64,000 bases of DNA from Azospirillum humicireducens (GTDB lineage: Bacteria; Pseudomonadota; Alphaproteobacteria; Azospirillales; Azospirillaceae): contig NZ_CP015285.1 of NCBI RefSeq assembly GCF_001639105.2, forward strand, positions 62,001 through 126,000. Reading direction: 5' to 3'. The position numbers were made by a program, and so were the translations under genes. A model generated the notes under the pieces. That model was not told the origin of the DNA, ran no database searches, and worked only from the letters and a program-made list of their open reading frames with translations. Shown piece by piece: positions 27,926-37,098 of the stretch. Numbering within the stretch: position 1 is the stretch's first letter; every line of letters starts with the position of its first letter.

Positions 27926-29674
27926 CTAGCGAGACGCCGGACCCATCCGGTCGATGTCCGGCAGCACCGCCAGGAAGGCATCGACCACCGCCGGGTCGAA
28001 CCGCAGCCCCGCCAGCCTCCTGATCTCCGCCACCGTGTCGTCTCGGGACAGTGCCTTGCGGTAGGGGCGGTCGCGCGTCATGGCGTCAAAGGCGTCTGCG
28101 ACCGCGACGATGCGGGCGCACAGCGGGATCGCGGCCCCGGTGCGGCCGTCGGGATAGCCGGTGCCGTCCCAATTCTCGTGATGCCAGCGCGCCACCGCCG
28201 CCCCCAGATGCAGATGGGTCGGGCCGTCGGCCAAGTGGCTCGCCTGGTTCAGCAAGGCGGCGCCGGCCACCGTGTGGGTCTGCATAAGGCTGCGTTCCGT
28301 CGGGTCGAGGGGACCTGGCTTCGACAGGATCTCCGGATTGACGGCAGCGTTGCCGATGTCGTGCAGGATCGCCGCCAGCCCGATGATCTCCAGCGTCGCT
28401 TCGTCCAGCGACTCGGAGAACAGCCCTTCTGCATGCAGGCGGCGGGCAATGCATTCGGTGATTGCCGCGATGCGCAGCGAGCGGCTGAAGCGTCCGCCCT
28501 CCCCCCTCTCCGCAGCCGACCCGTCCAGGATCAACGCGCTGCTCCCGGATTCGGCGAGGTCGGCCAGTGCCGCCAGTGTGCCCTGCTGCGCCCGGTAGAG
28601 CTGTTCGTAATGGTGCAGGTTGTCGAACCCGACGGAAATCTTGCCGCAGAACACCTCGATCAGCTTGCGGTCCAGGTCGGACAGCGGCCGGTTGGAGCGC
28701 AGGTAGACCACCGTCTCGCGGTCGTTCGGCGTGCGGATATAGAGCGTGCAGTGGTCGCCGGCATAAAGGTGCGTTCGCTGTTCCAGACAGGCAGTCACCG
28801 CCGTCAGCACCGCCGGGTCGACATGGCCGGCGGCGGGCTCGTTGATGAGATCCTCGTACCGGCCGGAACCGGCCAGCACATAGAGGCCATTGCCGCCGCA
28901 GCCGTTGCCGTTGCTGCCGCTGAAGGCCGGGTTGCAGCTACCCTGGCCGCCGGAACCGCCGCGCTGCACGCAGAGGATCGCGTCCGGCCCCACCCCCAGC
29001 AGGCCCGACAGCTGGGTCAGCACGCCGGCGGCGAACAGCTTCATCGAGCGGGCGCGGAACAGCGACGACGACGCCTCGATGATCTTTTCCAGACCGCGGC
29101 GGTTGGCGTCGATCGCCACGATATCCTCGTAGGACCGCAGCGCCGCGACCGTGGTGGTGAACAGCTGCTGGGCGGTCAGCTGGGTCTTCGCCTTGTAGTC
29201 GTTGATGTCGTAATCGAGGATCACCGCCCGTTCCGGCGCCTGTCCCGGCTGGCCGGTGCGCAGGATGATGCGGACGTTGCGGTTCCGCAGCTCCTCGCGG
29301 ATGTGGTGGACCAGCCGCAGGCCGGCATCCTCCGTCTCCATCACCACGTCCAGCAGGATCAGCGCGATGTCGCTTTCCTGCGCCAGGATCCGCCGGGCCT
29401 CCGCCGCCGAATGGGCGGACAGGAAGCGTGCCTTGCGTCCCTTGTAGGCGAAGTCGGACAGCACGAGCTTGGTGATCGAATGGACCTCCGGCTCGTCGTC
29501 GACGATCAGCATGGTCCAGCGGTTGCCGGGATCCCGGTCTTCCGGCGGACCGGCAGCGGGAGCCGCATCGTCGAGGAACACCAGATCCTCGTCGCCACTG
29601 TCCGGGACGCCGGTATCCGGCGGGGGATCGGGCTTCGCGTCGTCTTCTGGTTCGGTCGGGTCGGCGTTGGTCAT
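27926..29674 (-). CDS. HD-GYP response regulator with DUF3369
   Basis: 582 residues. An acidic, Pro-rich N-terminus (1-50) leads to a receiver (IVDDEPEVHS, acceptor D109 in ILLDVVME), a DUF3369-type GAF-like middle (about 215-370), and an HD-GYP domain. The HD motif is in AAILHDIGNAAV; ARWHHENWDGTGYPDG gives the HH and GYP elements; DAFDAMTRDRPYRKAL follows. HD-GYP domains degrade cyclic di-GMP. The middle region contains a Gly/Asn-rich insert (GSGGQGSCNPAFSGSNGNG) with Cys residues, not usual for DUF3369. It starts 62 bp after the SH3-protein gene and may share its transcript. Confidence 0.92.
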   Translation of the reverse strand: MTNADPTEPEDDAKPDPPPDTGVPDSGDEDLVFLDDAAPAAGPPEDRDPGNRWTMLIVDDEPEVHSITKLVLSDFAYKGRKARFLSAHSAAEARRILAQESDIALILLDVVMETEDAGLRLVHHIREELRNRNVRIILRTGQPGQAPERAVILDYDINDYKAKTQLTAQQLFTTTVAALRSYEDIVAIDANRRGLEKIIEASSSLFRARSMKLFAAGVLTQLSGLLGVGPDAILCVQRGGSGGQGSCNPAFSGSNGNGCGGNGLYVLAGSGRYEDLINEPAAGHVDPAVLTAVTACLEQRTHLYAGDHCTLYIRTPNDRETVVYLRSNRPLSDLDRKLIEVFCGKISVGFDNLHHYEQLYRAQQGTLAALADLAESGSSALILDGSAAERGEGGRFSRSLRIAAITECIARRLHAEGLFSESLDEATLEIIGLAAILHDIGNAAVNPEILSKPGPLDPTERSLMQTHTVAGAALLNQASHLADGPTHLHLGAAVARWHHENWDGTGYPDGRTGAAIPLCARIVAVADAFDAMTRDRPYRKALSRDDTVAEIRRLAGLRFDPAVVDAFLAVLPDIDRMGPASR

Positions 29675-29736
29675 GGCTCTTCGTTCGTGAAGGGGTCATG
29701 AGGGAGGGCGCGGCCGGCCCGTCTGGTGCAAACTCG

Positions 29737-30696
29737 TCAAAACGTATCCAACTCGATCACCGTACAATCGAGTCCGCGTTGCGCCAACGTGCCGCAGGCG
29801 GTGTCGACCTGCAACCGCGTGAAGGGAGCCACCCCCACCTCGTACAGCAGCCGGCCCTTGCGGAACACCGGCCACACCATCGGCGGCAGGTCGCGGTAGG
29901 CGCTGCCCGGCCCGGCGGTGAACTCCTTCCAGGCGCGCAGCCCCTCGGTGTAGCTGACATATTCGCCGAGCTTGATGCCATAGAGCATGCCCGGCTCGAC
30001 CGGCGGCATTCCCGGCAGCGGATAGGGCGCCACCACCCCGACCAGCCCCTGCACCGGTGCGACCGCGCGGGTGCCGGCGGGCAGGGCCAGCGTCGCCTCG
30101 CCATTGGCGGCGCCGATCAGCGCCACCACGTCGCCCTTGCGCAGGGTGAAGCCGCGCCGCTTGCGGTTGGTCAGGATCTCGGTGGCGGAGATCGGGCCGG
30201 CGGCGACGACATAGCCTTCCGCCGGGGTCTGGGCCGCCTTGTCCCAGGCGGCGCGCGGAACGACGGCGGCGCTGCGGTGGGGCGGTGGGGCGTCCGCCGG
30301 CTGGCTGGCGGCGGGCTTGGGCGGGCGCGGACCCTCGCCGCCGATCGCCGGCCGCCCGGTGACCATCAGCGCCGGGTCCAGCGAATCGGCGGGCACATAG
30401 CCGATGGGCTGGCCGCCGATGGCGACCTCCGTCCAATAGGTGCCGCGCGGGGTGCCCAGCGCGTTCAGCGCCTTGCCCTGCTTCAGCGTCATCACGATGC
30501 GGGCGTCCTCGCCGGGGCCGATCCGCACCTCGATGTCGCGGTTCAGCACCACCTCGCCGGTCAGGGGGGCGCCGATGGCGACCGGGCTCTGCGCCTGCGT
30601 GGGCCGGGCAGCCGTCATTGCACCGCCGAGAGCCAGGAGGCCGAGAAGGACGGCAAGCGCCGGCAGCGGCGCGCGGAGAATGGGTGTGGCGGTCAT
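29737..30696 (-). CDS. secreted SH3-domain protein of unknown function
   Basis: 319 residues with an N-terminal signal peptide (LPALAVLLGLLALGGAMTA, cut near TQAQS). A bacterial SH3-like module follows at about 48-110 (RIGPGEDARIVMTLKQG, GYVPADSL), then a Pro-rich linker and an unassigned domain. The last about 40 residues (LLYEVGVAPFTRLQVDTACG and on) resemble the first half of a SPOR peptidoglycan-binding domain; this similarity is weak. Both modules suggest the cell envelope. Its ATG overlaps the LysR gene stop by 4 nt, so the two are co-translated. Confidence 0.7.
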   Translation of the reverse strand: MTATPILRAPLPALAVLLGLLALGGAMTAARPTQAQSPVAIGAPLTGEVVLNRDIEVRIGPGEDARIVMTLKQGKALNALGTPRGTYWTEVAIGGQPIGYVPADSLDPALMVTGRPAIGGEGPRPPKPAASQPADAPPPHRSAAVVPRAAWDKAAQTPAEGYVVAAGPISATEILTNRKRRGFTLRKGDVVALIGAANGEATLALPAGTRAVAPVQGLVGVVAPYPLPGMPPVEPGMLYGIKLGEYVSYTEGLRAWKEFTAGPGSAYRDLPPMVWPVFRKGRLLYEVGVAPFTRLQVDTACGTLAQRGLDCTVIELDTF

Positions 30697-31661
30697 GGTG
30701 CGGCTTCCGCAGCGGATGCCGGCCCAGCGCGGTCCGGCATCCGGCGGCCCAGCATCTGCCCACCGACAAGATCGTGGATGGCGTCGGCCAGCAGGCGCAC
30801 CGGCTTGGCTGCCGTGCCGCGGGCACGGTGCAGGGCGATGTCGACGTCGGGCAGGTCGGGAAACCCTTCCGCTGCGCCGATGCGGCGCAGGCTGGCCGGG
30901 ACCGTGCAGGATTCCATCGCCGTCACCCCCAGACCGCCCATCACCGCGCCATGGACGGCGACGACGCTCTTGCTGGTGAAGGAGACGCGCCAGCCGCGCC
31001 CCATCCCGTCCAGGGCGGCGACGGCGATGTCGCGCACGACGCAGCCCTTGGGGAACAGGGCCAGAGGCAGCGGATCGAGGCTTTCGACCGGCCGGTGGCC
31101 CGTCATCGGCGCCGGATCCCGCGGCGGGGCAACCCAGGACACCGGCTCCTGCCGCACCAGCTCGCCGCCGGCCTCGCCGGCCTTGCGGGTGATCAGCGCC
31201 AGATCGTAGCGGCCCTTGTCGATCTCCGCCACCAGATCGGGGCTGTTGTCGCAGATCACCTCCACCATCACCTCGGGATAGGCGGCGTTGAAGCGGGCCA
31301 GCACGTCGGGCAGCAGCATGGTGGCGTAATCGTCGGGCGTGCCGATGCGGACGCTGGCCACCGCCGGGCCGCGGTGCATCAGCGCCATCACCTCGTCGTT
31401 CAGGGTCAGCATGCGCCGGGCATAGGCCAGCAGGACCTCGCCGTCACGTGTCATGCGCACGCCGTGGGTGTCGCGTTCGAACACCCGCTTGCCCACCGTG
31501 TCCTCCAGCCGGCGCACCTGCTGGCTGACCGCCGCCTGGGTGCGGCCCAGCCTTTCGCCGGCACGGGTGAAGCTGGCGCTGTCGGCCACGGCGACGAAGG
31601 CGCGGAGCAGGTCGGTGTCGAGGTTGGCGGGCATGGCGGGGAACCGGAAGTTGCCTCCCAT
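30693..31661 (-). CDS. LysR-family transcriptional regulator
   Basis: 322 residues from 31661, or 313 from the ATG at 31634; neither has a convincing ribosome-binding site. The N-terminal helix-turn-helix (LLRAFVAVADSASFTRAGER, RTQAAVSQQVRRLED) and a PBP2-type effector domain (VRIGTPDDYATMLLPDVLARF) are clear. Gly-rich VMGGLGVTAMESC near the end is also typical. It is divergent from a small Pro/Ala-rich gene and leads into the SH3-protein gene by an ATGA overlap. Unlike most LysR genes, it shares a transcript with its downstream neighbour. Effector unknown. Confidence 0.92.
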   Translation of the reverse strand: MGGNFRFPAMPANLDTDLLRAFVAVADSASFTRAGERLGRTQAAVSQQVRRLEDTVGKRVFERDTHGVRMTRDGEVLLAYARRMLTLNDEVMALMHRGPAVASVRIGTPDDYATMLLPDVLARFNAAYPEVMVEVICDNSPDLVAEIDKGRYDLALITRKAGEAGGELVRQEPVSWVAPPRDPAPMTGHRPVESLDPLPLALFPKGCVVRDIAVAALDGMGRGWRVSFTSKSVVAVHGAVMGGLGVTAMESCTVPASLRRIGAAEGFPDLPDVDIALHRARGTAAKPVRLLADAIHDLVGGQMLGRRMPDRAGPASAAEAAP

Positions 31662-31792
31662 TCAAGCAGAGCGCCCGCCCATCCGCAACGTCGCGGTCAT
31701 CACGGATCGTAATGACGGCATAATGCCTATTCGTTTCCAAGGGAATGGCGCGCGGCCCATGTTCGGTCTCCAACCGCTTTGGAGTTTCGGCC

Positions 31793-32023
31793 ATGTCCCT
31801 GTTCGCCGCCTGGACCGGCGTGGTTCTCGCTGCCGCCCGGATCGATCCGCCCGCGGTCCCCCCGCCGGCAGTGCCGGAACCGCGGCGTTTCCGTCTTGCC
31901 CACAATCCGGTTCCCGCACCCGCACCCGCACCCGCACCCGCCCGGCGGCTGGTTGCGGAGGAGGCCCCGATGTCGCTGCGGAGCCCGCTGGCGATCCGGG
32001 ACCGGCTGTGTCTTGAGAAGTAG
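31793..32023 (+). CDS. small Pro/Ala-rich hypothetical protein
   Basis: 76 residues from an ATG with GGAG 8 nt upstream. The N-terminus (SLFAAWTGVVLAAARIDPPA) is mildly hydrophobic; the middle is PAPAPAPAPA, encoded by four copies of CCCGCA (31913-31936). It starts 132 bp from the divergent LysR start at 31661, the usual position of a LysR target. No family is recognised; it could be non-coding. Confidence 0.45.
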   Translation: MSLFAAWTGVVLAAARIDPPAVPPPAVPEPRRFRLAHNPVPAPAPAPAPARRLVAEEAPMSLRSPLAIRDRLCLEK

Positions 32024-32073
32024 GGGGACGTCCGCCTATCCTGCCGCCGACAAGAATGCGGGAGGAGCGCAAA

Positions 32074-33162
32074 ATGGCGCGGGTCTATGTGCTGTACACC
32101 GGGGGCACCATCGGGTGCGTCACCAATGCCGACGGGGCGCTGGCCCCGGTGCCGGGGCCGGAGTTCGAACGGCTGGTCCTGTCGATGCCGGGCCTGTCCG
32201 GCCATGGGGTGCAGGATTACAAGGACCTGACCTGGACCATGGGCTGGTTCGACCGCACGCTCGACAGTTCCAACATGACGCCGGTGGACTGGATCGCCAT
32301 CGCCCGGCGGCTGCTGTCGGTCTATGACCGGTATGACGGCTTCGTCGTGCTGCACGGCACCGACAGCATGGCCTACAGCGCGTCGGCCCTGTCCTTCCTG
32401 CTGCCCGGCCTGACCAAGCCGGTGGTGTTCAGCGGGTCGCAGGTGCCGCTGTCCTTCACGCTGAGCGACGCGCCCGCCAATCTGGTCGGCGCCGTCGTGG
32501 CGGCGGGGACCTTGCCGGTGCCGGAGGTCTGCGTCTATTTCGACACCAAGCTGCTGCGCGGCAACCGCTCGTCCAAGGTCGACGCCAACCGCTTCGCCGG
32601 CTTCGATTCGCCGAACTTCCCGCCGCTCGCCACCATCGGCAGCGTGGTCGCCCGCAACGAACCCTATTGGCTGCCGATGCCGGGTGCGGCGGTCTCGCTG
32701 GACGATGCGGAGAACCGGGGTGCGCGGCTGGCTGCGCTGGACGCCCAGGCGGCGGCGCTGGCGGACTTCTCGGTCGTCATTCTGTGGCTGTATCCGGGCA
32801 TCCGCGCCAGCACGGTGTCGGCGATGCTGACCGGCACCAGCCCGGCGGCCAAGGGGGCGGTGCTGCTGGCCTTCGGCGAGGGCAACGGTCCGACCGACCC
32901 GGAGTTCCTCGACGCGCTGTCGGCGGCGGTGACGGCCGGGGTCGTGGTGATGGACAACACCCAGGTGCAGCGCGGCGCGGTGCTGCCCGGCGCCTACGCC
33001 ACCGGGTTGGGCGCGGTCGGAGCCGTCGGCGCTTATGACATGACGCCGGAGGCCAGCTACGCCAAGCTGGTCTGCCTGCTTGCCGGTGGATTGGATGCCG
33101 CGACGGTCAAGGCGGAGATGCCGAAGCCGCTGGCCGGAGAGCTGACGGCGATCGAGGGCTGA
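32074..33162 (+). CDS. asparaginase family protein (type I)
   Basis: 362 residues, no signal peptide, so cytoplasmic. The first catalytic Thr is in VLYTGGTIGCVTN, the second in VVLHGTDSMAYSASALSF, and the substrate-binding FSGSQVPLS follows, as in bacterial type I asparaginases (AnsA). It would hydrolyse L-asparagine to aspartate and ammonia. The ATG at 32074 has GGGAGGAG upstream. 50 bp separate it from the small Pro/Ala-rich gene. Confidence 0.9.
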   Translation: MARVYVLYTGGTIGCVTNADGALAPVPGPEFERLVLSMPGLSGHGVQDYKDLTWTMGWFDRTLDSSNMTPVDWIAIARRLLSVYDRYDGFVVLHGTDSMAYSASALSFLLPGLTKPVVFSGSQVPLSFTLSDAPANLVGAVVAAGTLPVPEVCVYFDTKLLRGNRSSKVDANRFAGFDSPNFPPLATIGSVVARNEPYWLPMPGAAVSLDDAENRGARLAALDAQAAALADFSVVILWLYPGIRASTVSAMLTGTSPAAKGAVLLAFGEGNGPTDPEFLDALSAAVTAGVVVMDNTQVQRGAVLPGAYATGLGAVGAVGAYDMTPEASYAKLVCLLAGGLDAATVKAEMPKPLAGELTAIEG

Positions 33163-33171
33163 CGCCTGTCC

Positions 33172-33202
33172 GGAGGCGGGGGCCATTGGGCTTCCCGCCT
33201 CC
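33172..33202. terminator. hairpin between convergent genes
   Basis: GGAGGCGGG (33172-33180) and CCCGCCTCC (33194-33202) pair perfectly between the asparaginase stop and the convergent Met/Gly-repeat gene. No strong T-run on either side. Confidence 0.55.
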
Positions 33203-33211
33203 GCCGGTGAC

Positions 33212-33742
33212 TTACTGCATGCCGGGCTTGTTCGGCGACAGGGTGCGCTCGTCCATCGTGCCCCGGCCCATCGAGCCGCTGCTCATCGAGCCCTGGTTCA
33301 TGGTGCCCTGGTTCATCGTCCCCTGGCCCATGGAGCCGGCGCCCATACCGCCCATGGAGCCGCCCATCGACCCATCCATGGCCCCGCCGGTCGAGCTGCC
33401 GTAGCCGGTGTTGGCCTGGCTGCTGTATTGGGCGAGCTGCTGCAGCTCGGTCTGGTCATGCATGATGACGACCTGACGTCCGCGCCGTTCGAAGGACGAT
33501 GGGGTGAGCATGAGGGGCTGGCCGGTCTTGGCCATCTTCATCTCCACCATCGTCTGGCCCTGGGCGTCGGTGGTGACGTTCTGGATGGTGCCGGCGACCG
33601 GCCCGCCATGGCGGTGGACCACCCGCTTGCCGATCAGGTCGCGGCTGGCCTGAACGTCGCGGTCGCCGCTCTGGGCTTCGGCCGGCATGGTGCCGGCCAG
33701 CAGCAGCAGGGCGGGCACGGTGGCGGCGAGAAATTTGCGCAT
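33212..33742 (-). CDS. secreted protein with PRC-like core and Met/Gly repeats
   Basis: 176 residues from the ATG at 33742 (GGGAGGATGAC upstream). A signal peptide (FLAATVPALLLLAGTMPAEA) is followed by a region of about 60 residues resembling a PRC-barrel (DLIGKRVVHRHGGPVAGTIQ, PLMLTPSSFERRG). The C-terminal 60 residues are repeats built on GSM, GTM and NQG. Such Met-rich periplasmic segments can bind soft metals, but that is speculation here. The encoding DNA is a minisatellite, so length may vary between strains. Confidence 0.75.
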   Translation of the reverse strand: MRKFLAATVPALLLLAGTMPAEAQSGDRDVQASRDLIGKRVVHRHGGPVAGTIQNVTTDAQGQTMVEMKMAKTGQPLMLTPSSFERRGRQVVIMHDQTELQQLAQYSSQANTGYGSSTGGAMDGSMGGSMGGMGAGSMGQGTMNQGTMNQGSMSSGSMGRGTMDERTLSPNKPGMQ

Positions 33743-33999
33743 GTCATCCTCCCGGACTTCAACCGAATTGGATTTCAACCGAGTGCGGGAAGGCCGGGGG
33801 CGCCGATGCGCCACCCGATCTCCCTTCGCAGGTGATGACACGTCAGCGGCGGGTTTGTTGCGCCGGCAAGCCGCCATTTCTCAGCTTTGTCATCGGATGG
33901 GCCGGCAGATGGCAGGGCTGAAACCACAGTTCGCTTTAAGTGCGAACAAATTTCTGAGACTCTCCTCCTCGCAGAACCGTCAGTCGCGAGGCTTCAGTT

Positions 34000-34602
34000 A
34001 TGGTGTCCCTTTCTCCAGCCTACCGGCCCGGTGACATCATCATTGCCGATGGAACGGTGTCCCATTGCGCGATCGTGATCGGCGAAAAGGTGAAATACAG
34101 CAGCGGCGTGCGGACCGACTGGATGGTGCTGCATGCCAGCGGCTTCGGCAGCGAACAGCCGCGTGACGGCATCAAGAAGGGCGATGTCGTGAACATGGGC
34201 AAGGGCCGCCTGTTCCGGGCGCGGGCGATGAGCGATGCCCAGGCCCAGCTCGTTCAGGAAACCGCCCTGAGGCTGCACAAGGCATCCTCCTCCTACGGCA
34301 CCGCGCGGGCGGTGTTCGCCTGGGCGGGAAGCACCGGTTTCGGCACCGGCGCGTTCGGGCGGCTGCAGAAATACAAGGAACGGCTGTCGCACACCGAACA
34401 TCAGGGGGCGGTGAAGAACGTCTTCTGTTCGGAATTCGTCATTCTCTGCTATCAGCTCGCCTTTCTCGACGAGGCGCAGAAGACGCGGCAGGCCAACCCG
34501 CTGTTCATCAATCTCGACGCCAAGCACAGCTATCCCAAGCACCTGCGCCAATATCTGCGGACCAACGCCACGATCTGGGAGGAGGGCGAATTCCCACCCT
34601 GA
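34000..34602 (+). CDS. permuted NlpC/P60-like (YiiX-type) protein
   Basis: 200 residues, no signal peptide. PGDIIIADGTVSHCAIVIGE supplies the early His of a permuted papain-like fold, and VKNVFCSEFVILCYQL supplies the late Cys with the usual CSExV context. This order (His before Cys) marks the permuted subgroup that acts on lipids or amide bonds. The substrate is unknown. The 257-bp gap before it contains no gene and presumably its promoter. Confidence 0.65.
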   Translation: MVSLSPAYRPGDIIIADGTVSHCAIVIGEKVKYSSGVRTDWMVLHASGFGSEQPRDGIKKGDVVNMGKGRLFRARAMSDAQAQLVQETALRLHKASSSYGTARAVFAWAGSTGFGTGAFGRLQKYKERLSHTEHQGAVKNVFCSEFVILCYQLAFLDEAQKTRQANPLFINLDAKHSYPKHLRQYLRTNATIWEEGEFPP

Positions 34603-34621
34603 GCGGCCGCGGCCGTCAAAG

Positions 34622-34649
34622 AAAAAGGCGGGCTTGAGCCCGCCTTTTT
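34622..34649. terminator. bidirectional terminator
   Basis: AAAAAGGCGGGCT, TG loop, AGCCCGCCTTTTT. A perfect hairpin with A's before and T's after, between the convergent NlpC/P60-like gene and lepA. Confidence 0.92.
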
Positions 34650-34656
34650 CGTATCC

Positions 34657-36459
34657 TTACTCGTCGCCCATCTTGAGCGCGGCGATGAAGGCGCTCTGCG
34701 GGATTTCGACCTGCCCGAACTGGCGCATGCGCTTCTTGCCTTCCTTCTGCTTGTCCAGCAGCTTGCGCTTGCGGCTGATGTCGCCGCCATAGCACTTGGC
34801 GAGCACGTCCTTGCGCATGGCGCTGATCGTCTCGCGGGCGATGACGCGCCCGCCGATGGCGGCCTGCACGGCGATCTTGAACAGCTGGCGCGGGATCAGC
34901 TCCTTCAGCCGCTCGCACAGCTGGCGGCCGCGGCGCTCGGCCTGGCCGCGGTGAACGATCATCGACAGGGCATCGACCGGCTCGGCATTGACGAGGATCG
35001 CCATCTTGACGAGGTCGCCCTCCTCATAGCCGTCCATCTGGTAGTCGAAGCTGGCATAGCCGCGGCTGATCGACTTCAGACGGTCGTAGAAGTCGAACAC
35101 CACCTCGTTCAGCGGCAGGCGGTAGACCAGCATGGCGCGCGAGCCGGCATAGGTCAGCTCGATCTGCTGGCCGCGGCGGTCGGTGCAGAGCTGGAGGATG
35201 CCGCCGAGATACTCGTCGGGCAGCATGATGGTGGCCTTGATCCAAGGCTCCTCGATGCGGTCGATCTTGACCACGTCGGGCATGTCGGCCGGGTTGTGCA
35301 GGTCCTGCACCGACCCGTCGGTCATGTAGAGCTTGTAGACCACCGACGGCGCTGTGGTGATGAGGTCGAGGTTGAACTCGCGCTCCAGCCGCTCCTGGAT
35401 GATCTCCAGATGCAAGAGGCCGAGGAAGCCGCAGCGGAAGCCGAAGCCCAGCGCCGCCGACGTTTCGGCCTCGTAATGGAAGCTGGCGTCGTTCAGCTTC
35501 AGCTTGCCCAGGCTGTCGCGCAGCCGCTCGAAATCGGCGGCATCGACCGGGAACAGGCCGCACCACACCACCGGCACGGACGGCTTGAAGCCGGCCAGGG
35601 CCTCGGTCGCCGGCTTGCGCTCGTCGGTGATGGTGTCGCCGACCTTGGTCAGGGTGATGTCCTTGATCGCGGCGGTGATGAAGCCCATCTCGCCCGGCCG
35701 CAGCTCGCCGGTCAGCAGAGCCTTCGGCGTGAACACGCCGACGCGGTCGACGTCGTGGGCGGAGCCGGCGGCCATGAAGCGCACCTTCTGCCCGACCTTC
35801 AGCACGCCGTCGACCACGCGCACCAGAATGACGACGCCGAGATAGGGGTCGTACCAGGAATCGACCAGCAGCGCCTTCAGGGCGGCGTCGGCATCGCCCT
35901 TGGGCGGCGGCAGCCGCTTGACCACCGCCTCCAGCACCGCGCCGATGTTGAGGCCGGACTTGGCCGAGATCTCCACCGCGTCGGAGGCATCCAGCCCGAT
36001 CACGTCCTCGATCTGCTGCTTGACCCGCTCCGGCTCGGCGGCGGGCAGGTCGATCTTGTTGAGGACCGGGATGATCTCGTGGTTGTTGTCGATGGCCTGA
36101 TAGACGTTGGCGAGCGTCTGCGCCTCAACGCCTTGCGAGGCGTCGACCACCAGGATCGAGCCCTCGCAGGCGGACAAGGACCGGCTGACCTCATAGGCGA
36201 AGTCGACGTGGCCGGGGGTGTCCATCAGGTTCAGCGTGTACTGCTTGCCGTCCTCGGCCTTGTAGAGCAGGCGGACGGTCTGGGCCTTGATGGTGATGCC
36301 GCGCTCGCGCTCGATGTCCATGCTGTCGAGCACCTGTTCGCGCATCTCGCGCGCGTCGAGGCCGCCGCACTGCTGGATCAACCGGTCGGCAAGGGTCGAC
36401 TTGCCATGGTCGATGTGGGCGATGATCGAGAAATTGCGGATGTGCGAAAGGTCAGTCAT
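34657..36459 (-). CDS. lepA: elongation factor 4 (LepA)
   Basis: 600 residues, full length. GTPase motifs: G1 [10 protein letters not shown]3 DTPGHVDF, G4 NKID. Domains II-III follow, then the LepA-specific C-terminal domain with [22 protein letters not shown]-4 acts on the ribosome as a back-translocase or biogenesis factor. It starts 75 bp after the RES toxin gene stop, same strand. Confidence 0.98.
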   Translation of the reverse strand: MTDLSHIRNFSIIAHIDHGKSTLADRLIQQCGGLDAREMREQVLDSMDIERERGITIKAQTVRLLYKAEDGKQYTLNLMDTPGHVDFAYEVSRSLSACEGSILVVDASQGVEAQTLANVYQAIDNNHEIIPVLNKIDLPAAEPERVKQQIEDVIGLDASDAVEISAKSGLNIGAVLEAVVKRLPPPKGDADAALKALLVDSWYDPYLGVVILVRVVDGVLKVGQKVRFMAAGSAHDVDRVGVFTPKALLTGELRPGEMGFITAAIKDITLTKVGDTITDERKPATEALAGFKPSVPVVWCGLFPVDAADFERLRDSLGKLKLNDASFHYEAETSAALGFGFRCGFLGLLHLEIIQERLEREFNLDLITTAPSVVYKLYMTDGSVQDLHNPADMPDVVKIDRIEEPWIKATIMLPDEYLGGILQLCTDRRGQQIELTYAGSRAMLVYRLPLNEVVFDFYDRLKSISRGYASFDYQMDGYEEGDLVKMAILVNAEPVDALSMIVHRGQAERRGRQLCERLKELIPRQLFKIAVQAAIGGRVIARETISAMRKDVLAKCYGGDISRKRKLLDKQKEGKKRMRQFGQVEIPQSAFIAALKMGDE

Positions 36460-36534
36460 CGGGGCCCGGACAAGCGAGAGTTTGCCGGGAACATAGGGCG
36501 GTCGGGGGATGGGCGCAATGATGGTGTGAGCCGG

Positions 36535-37083
36535 CTATGGTGGCAGCAACCCTTTGTCGCTCGCCCATGCCAACCAGTCGATGGTTTCGGTTTCGATCAC
36601 GTCCAGGCTGTTGCCGGGATCGTGGCCGTGATTGTCGGTGAACAGGATCAGGTTGTCGCAATGCCAGCGCGCCGACGGAACGAGAATGCCGTCGCAGCCG
36701 AGGAAGGCCGCGGCGGCGCCGATGGCCTGCGTGCGGTCGTAGGCTGATCCATCATAGCCCTCGGTCGGGACCGACAAATCCTCCAGCGTGGTGCGGATGA
36801 GGCGGAGGGTCTTGCCGGCCGTAACGGTCAGACGGTGGAGCTTTGCCGGCTTCGACGGACGGGGGATGAAGCGGCTCCAGTGATAGGTGATCTCCGCCAG
36901 CGCGCCTTCGCGCTCTAGGCTCGTGTAAAGAACCACGGGCCCCCCTGCGGGCGCCCAACGTCCACCGTTGGTGGAGGGCGCTAATGGATGCAAGCCGGCG
37001 CGGGTGGCGCGGAATGTGCTACCGGAAAAGCATTCAGTAGGGCGTGCCGATAAACCTTCCAATAAGTTTGGGTCGTGGATCAC
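36535..37083 (-). CDS. RES-domain toxin (NAD+ phosphorylase/hydrolase family)
   Basis: 182 residues with the RES fold signatures: R42 in GGRWAPAGG, Y53 in VLYTS, E64 in ALAEITYH, S137 in LVPSARW and N144 in CDNLIL. Known RES toxins (for example MbcT and Pseudomonas Res) deplete cellular NAD+. The start is a GTG at 37083 preceded by GAGGCGAGG. It is the last gene of a three-gene set: Xre/MbcA-type antitoxin, an unknown AT-richer gene, then this toxin. In most such loci antitoxin and toxin are directly adjacent, so the inserted gene is unusual. Confidence 0.85.
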   Translation of the reverse strand: MIHDPNLLEGLSARPTECFSGSTFRATRAGLHPLAPSTNGGRWAPAGGPVVLYTSLEREGALAEITYHWSRFIPRPSKPAKLHRLTVTAGKTLRLIRTTLEDLSVPTEGYDGSAYDRTQAIGAAAAFLGCDGILVPSARWHCDNLILFTDNHGHDPGNSLDVIETETIDWLAWASDKGLLPP

Positions 37084-37098
37084 GGCAGCCTCGCCTCG

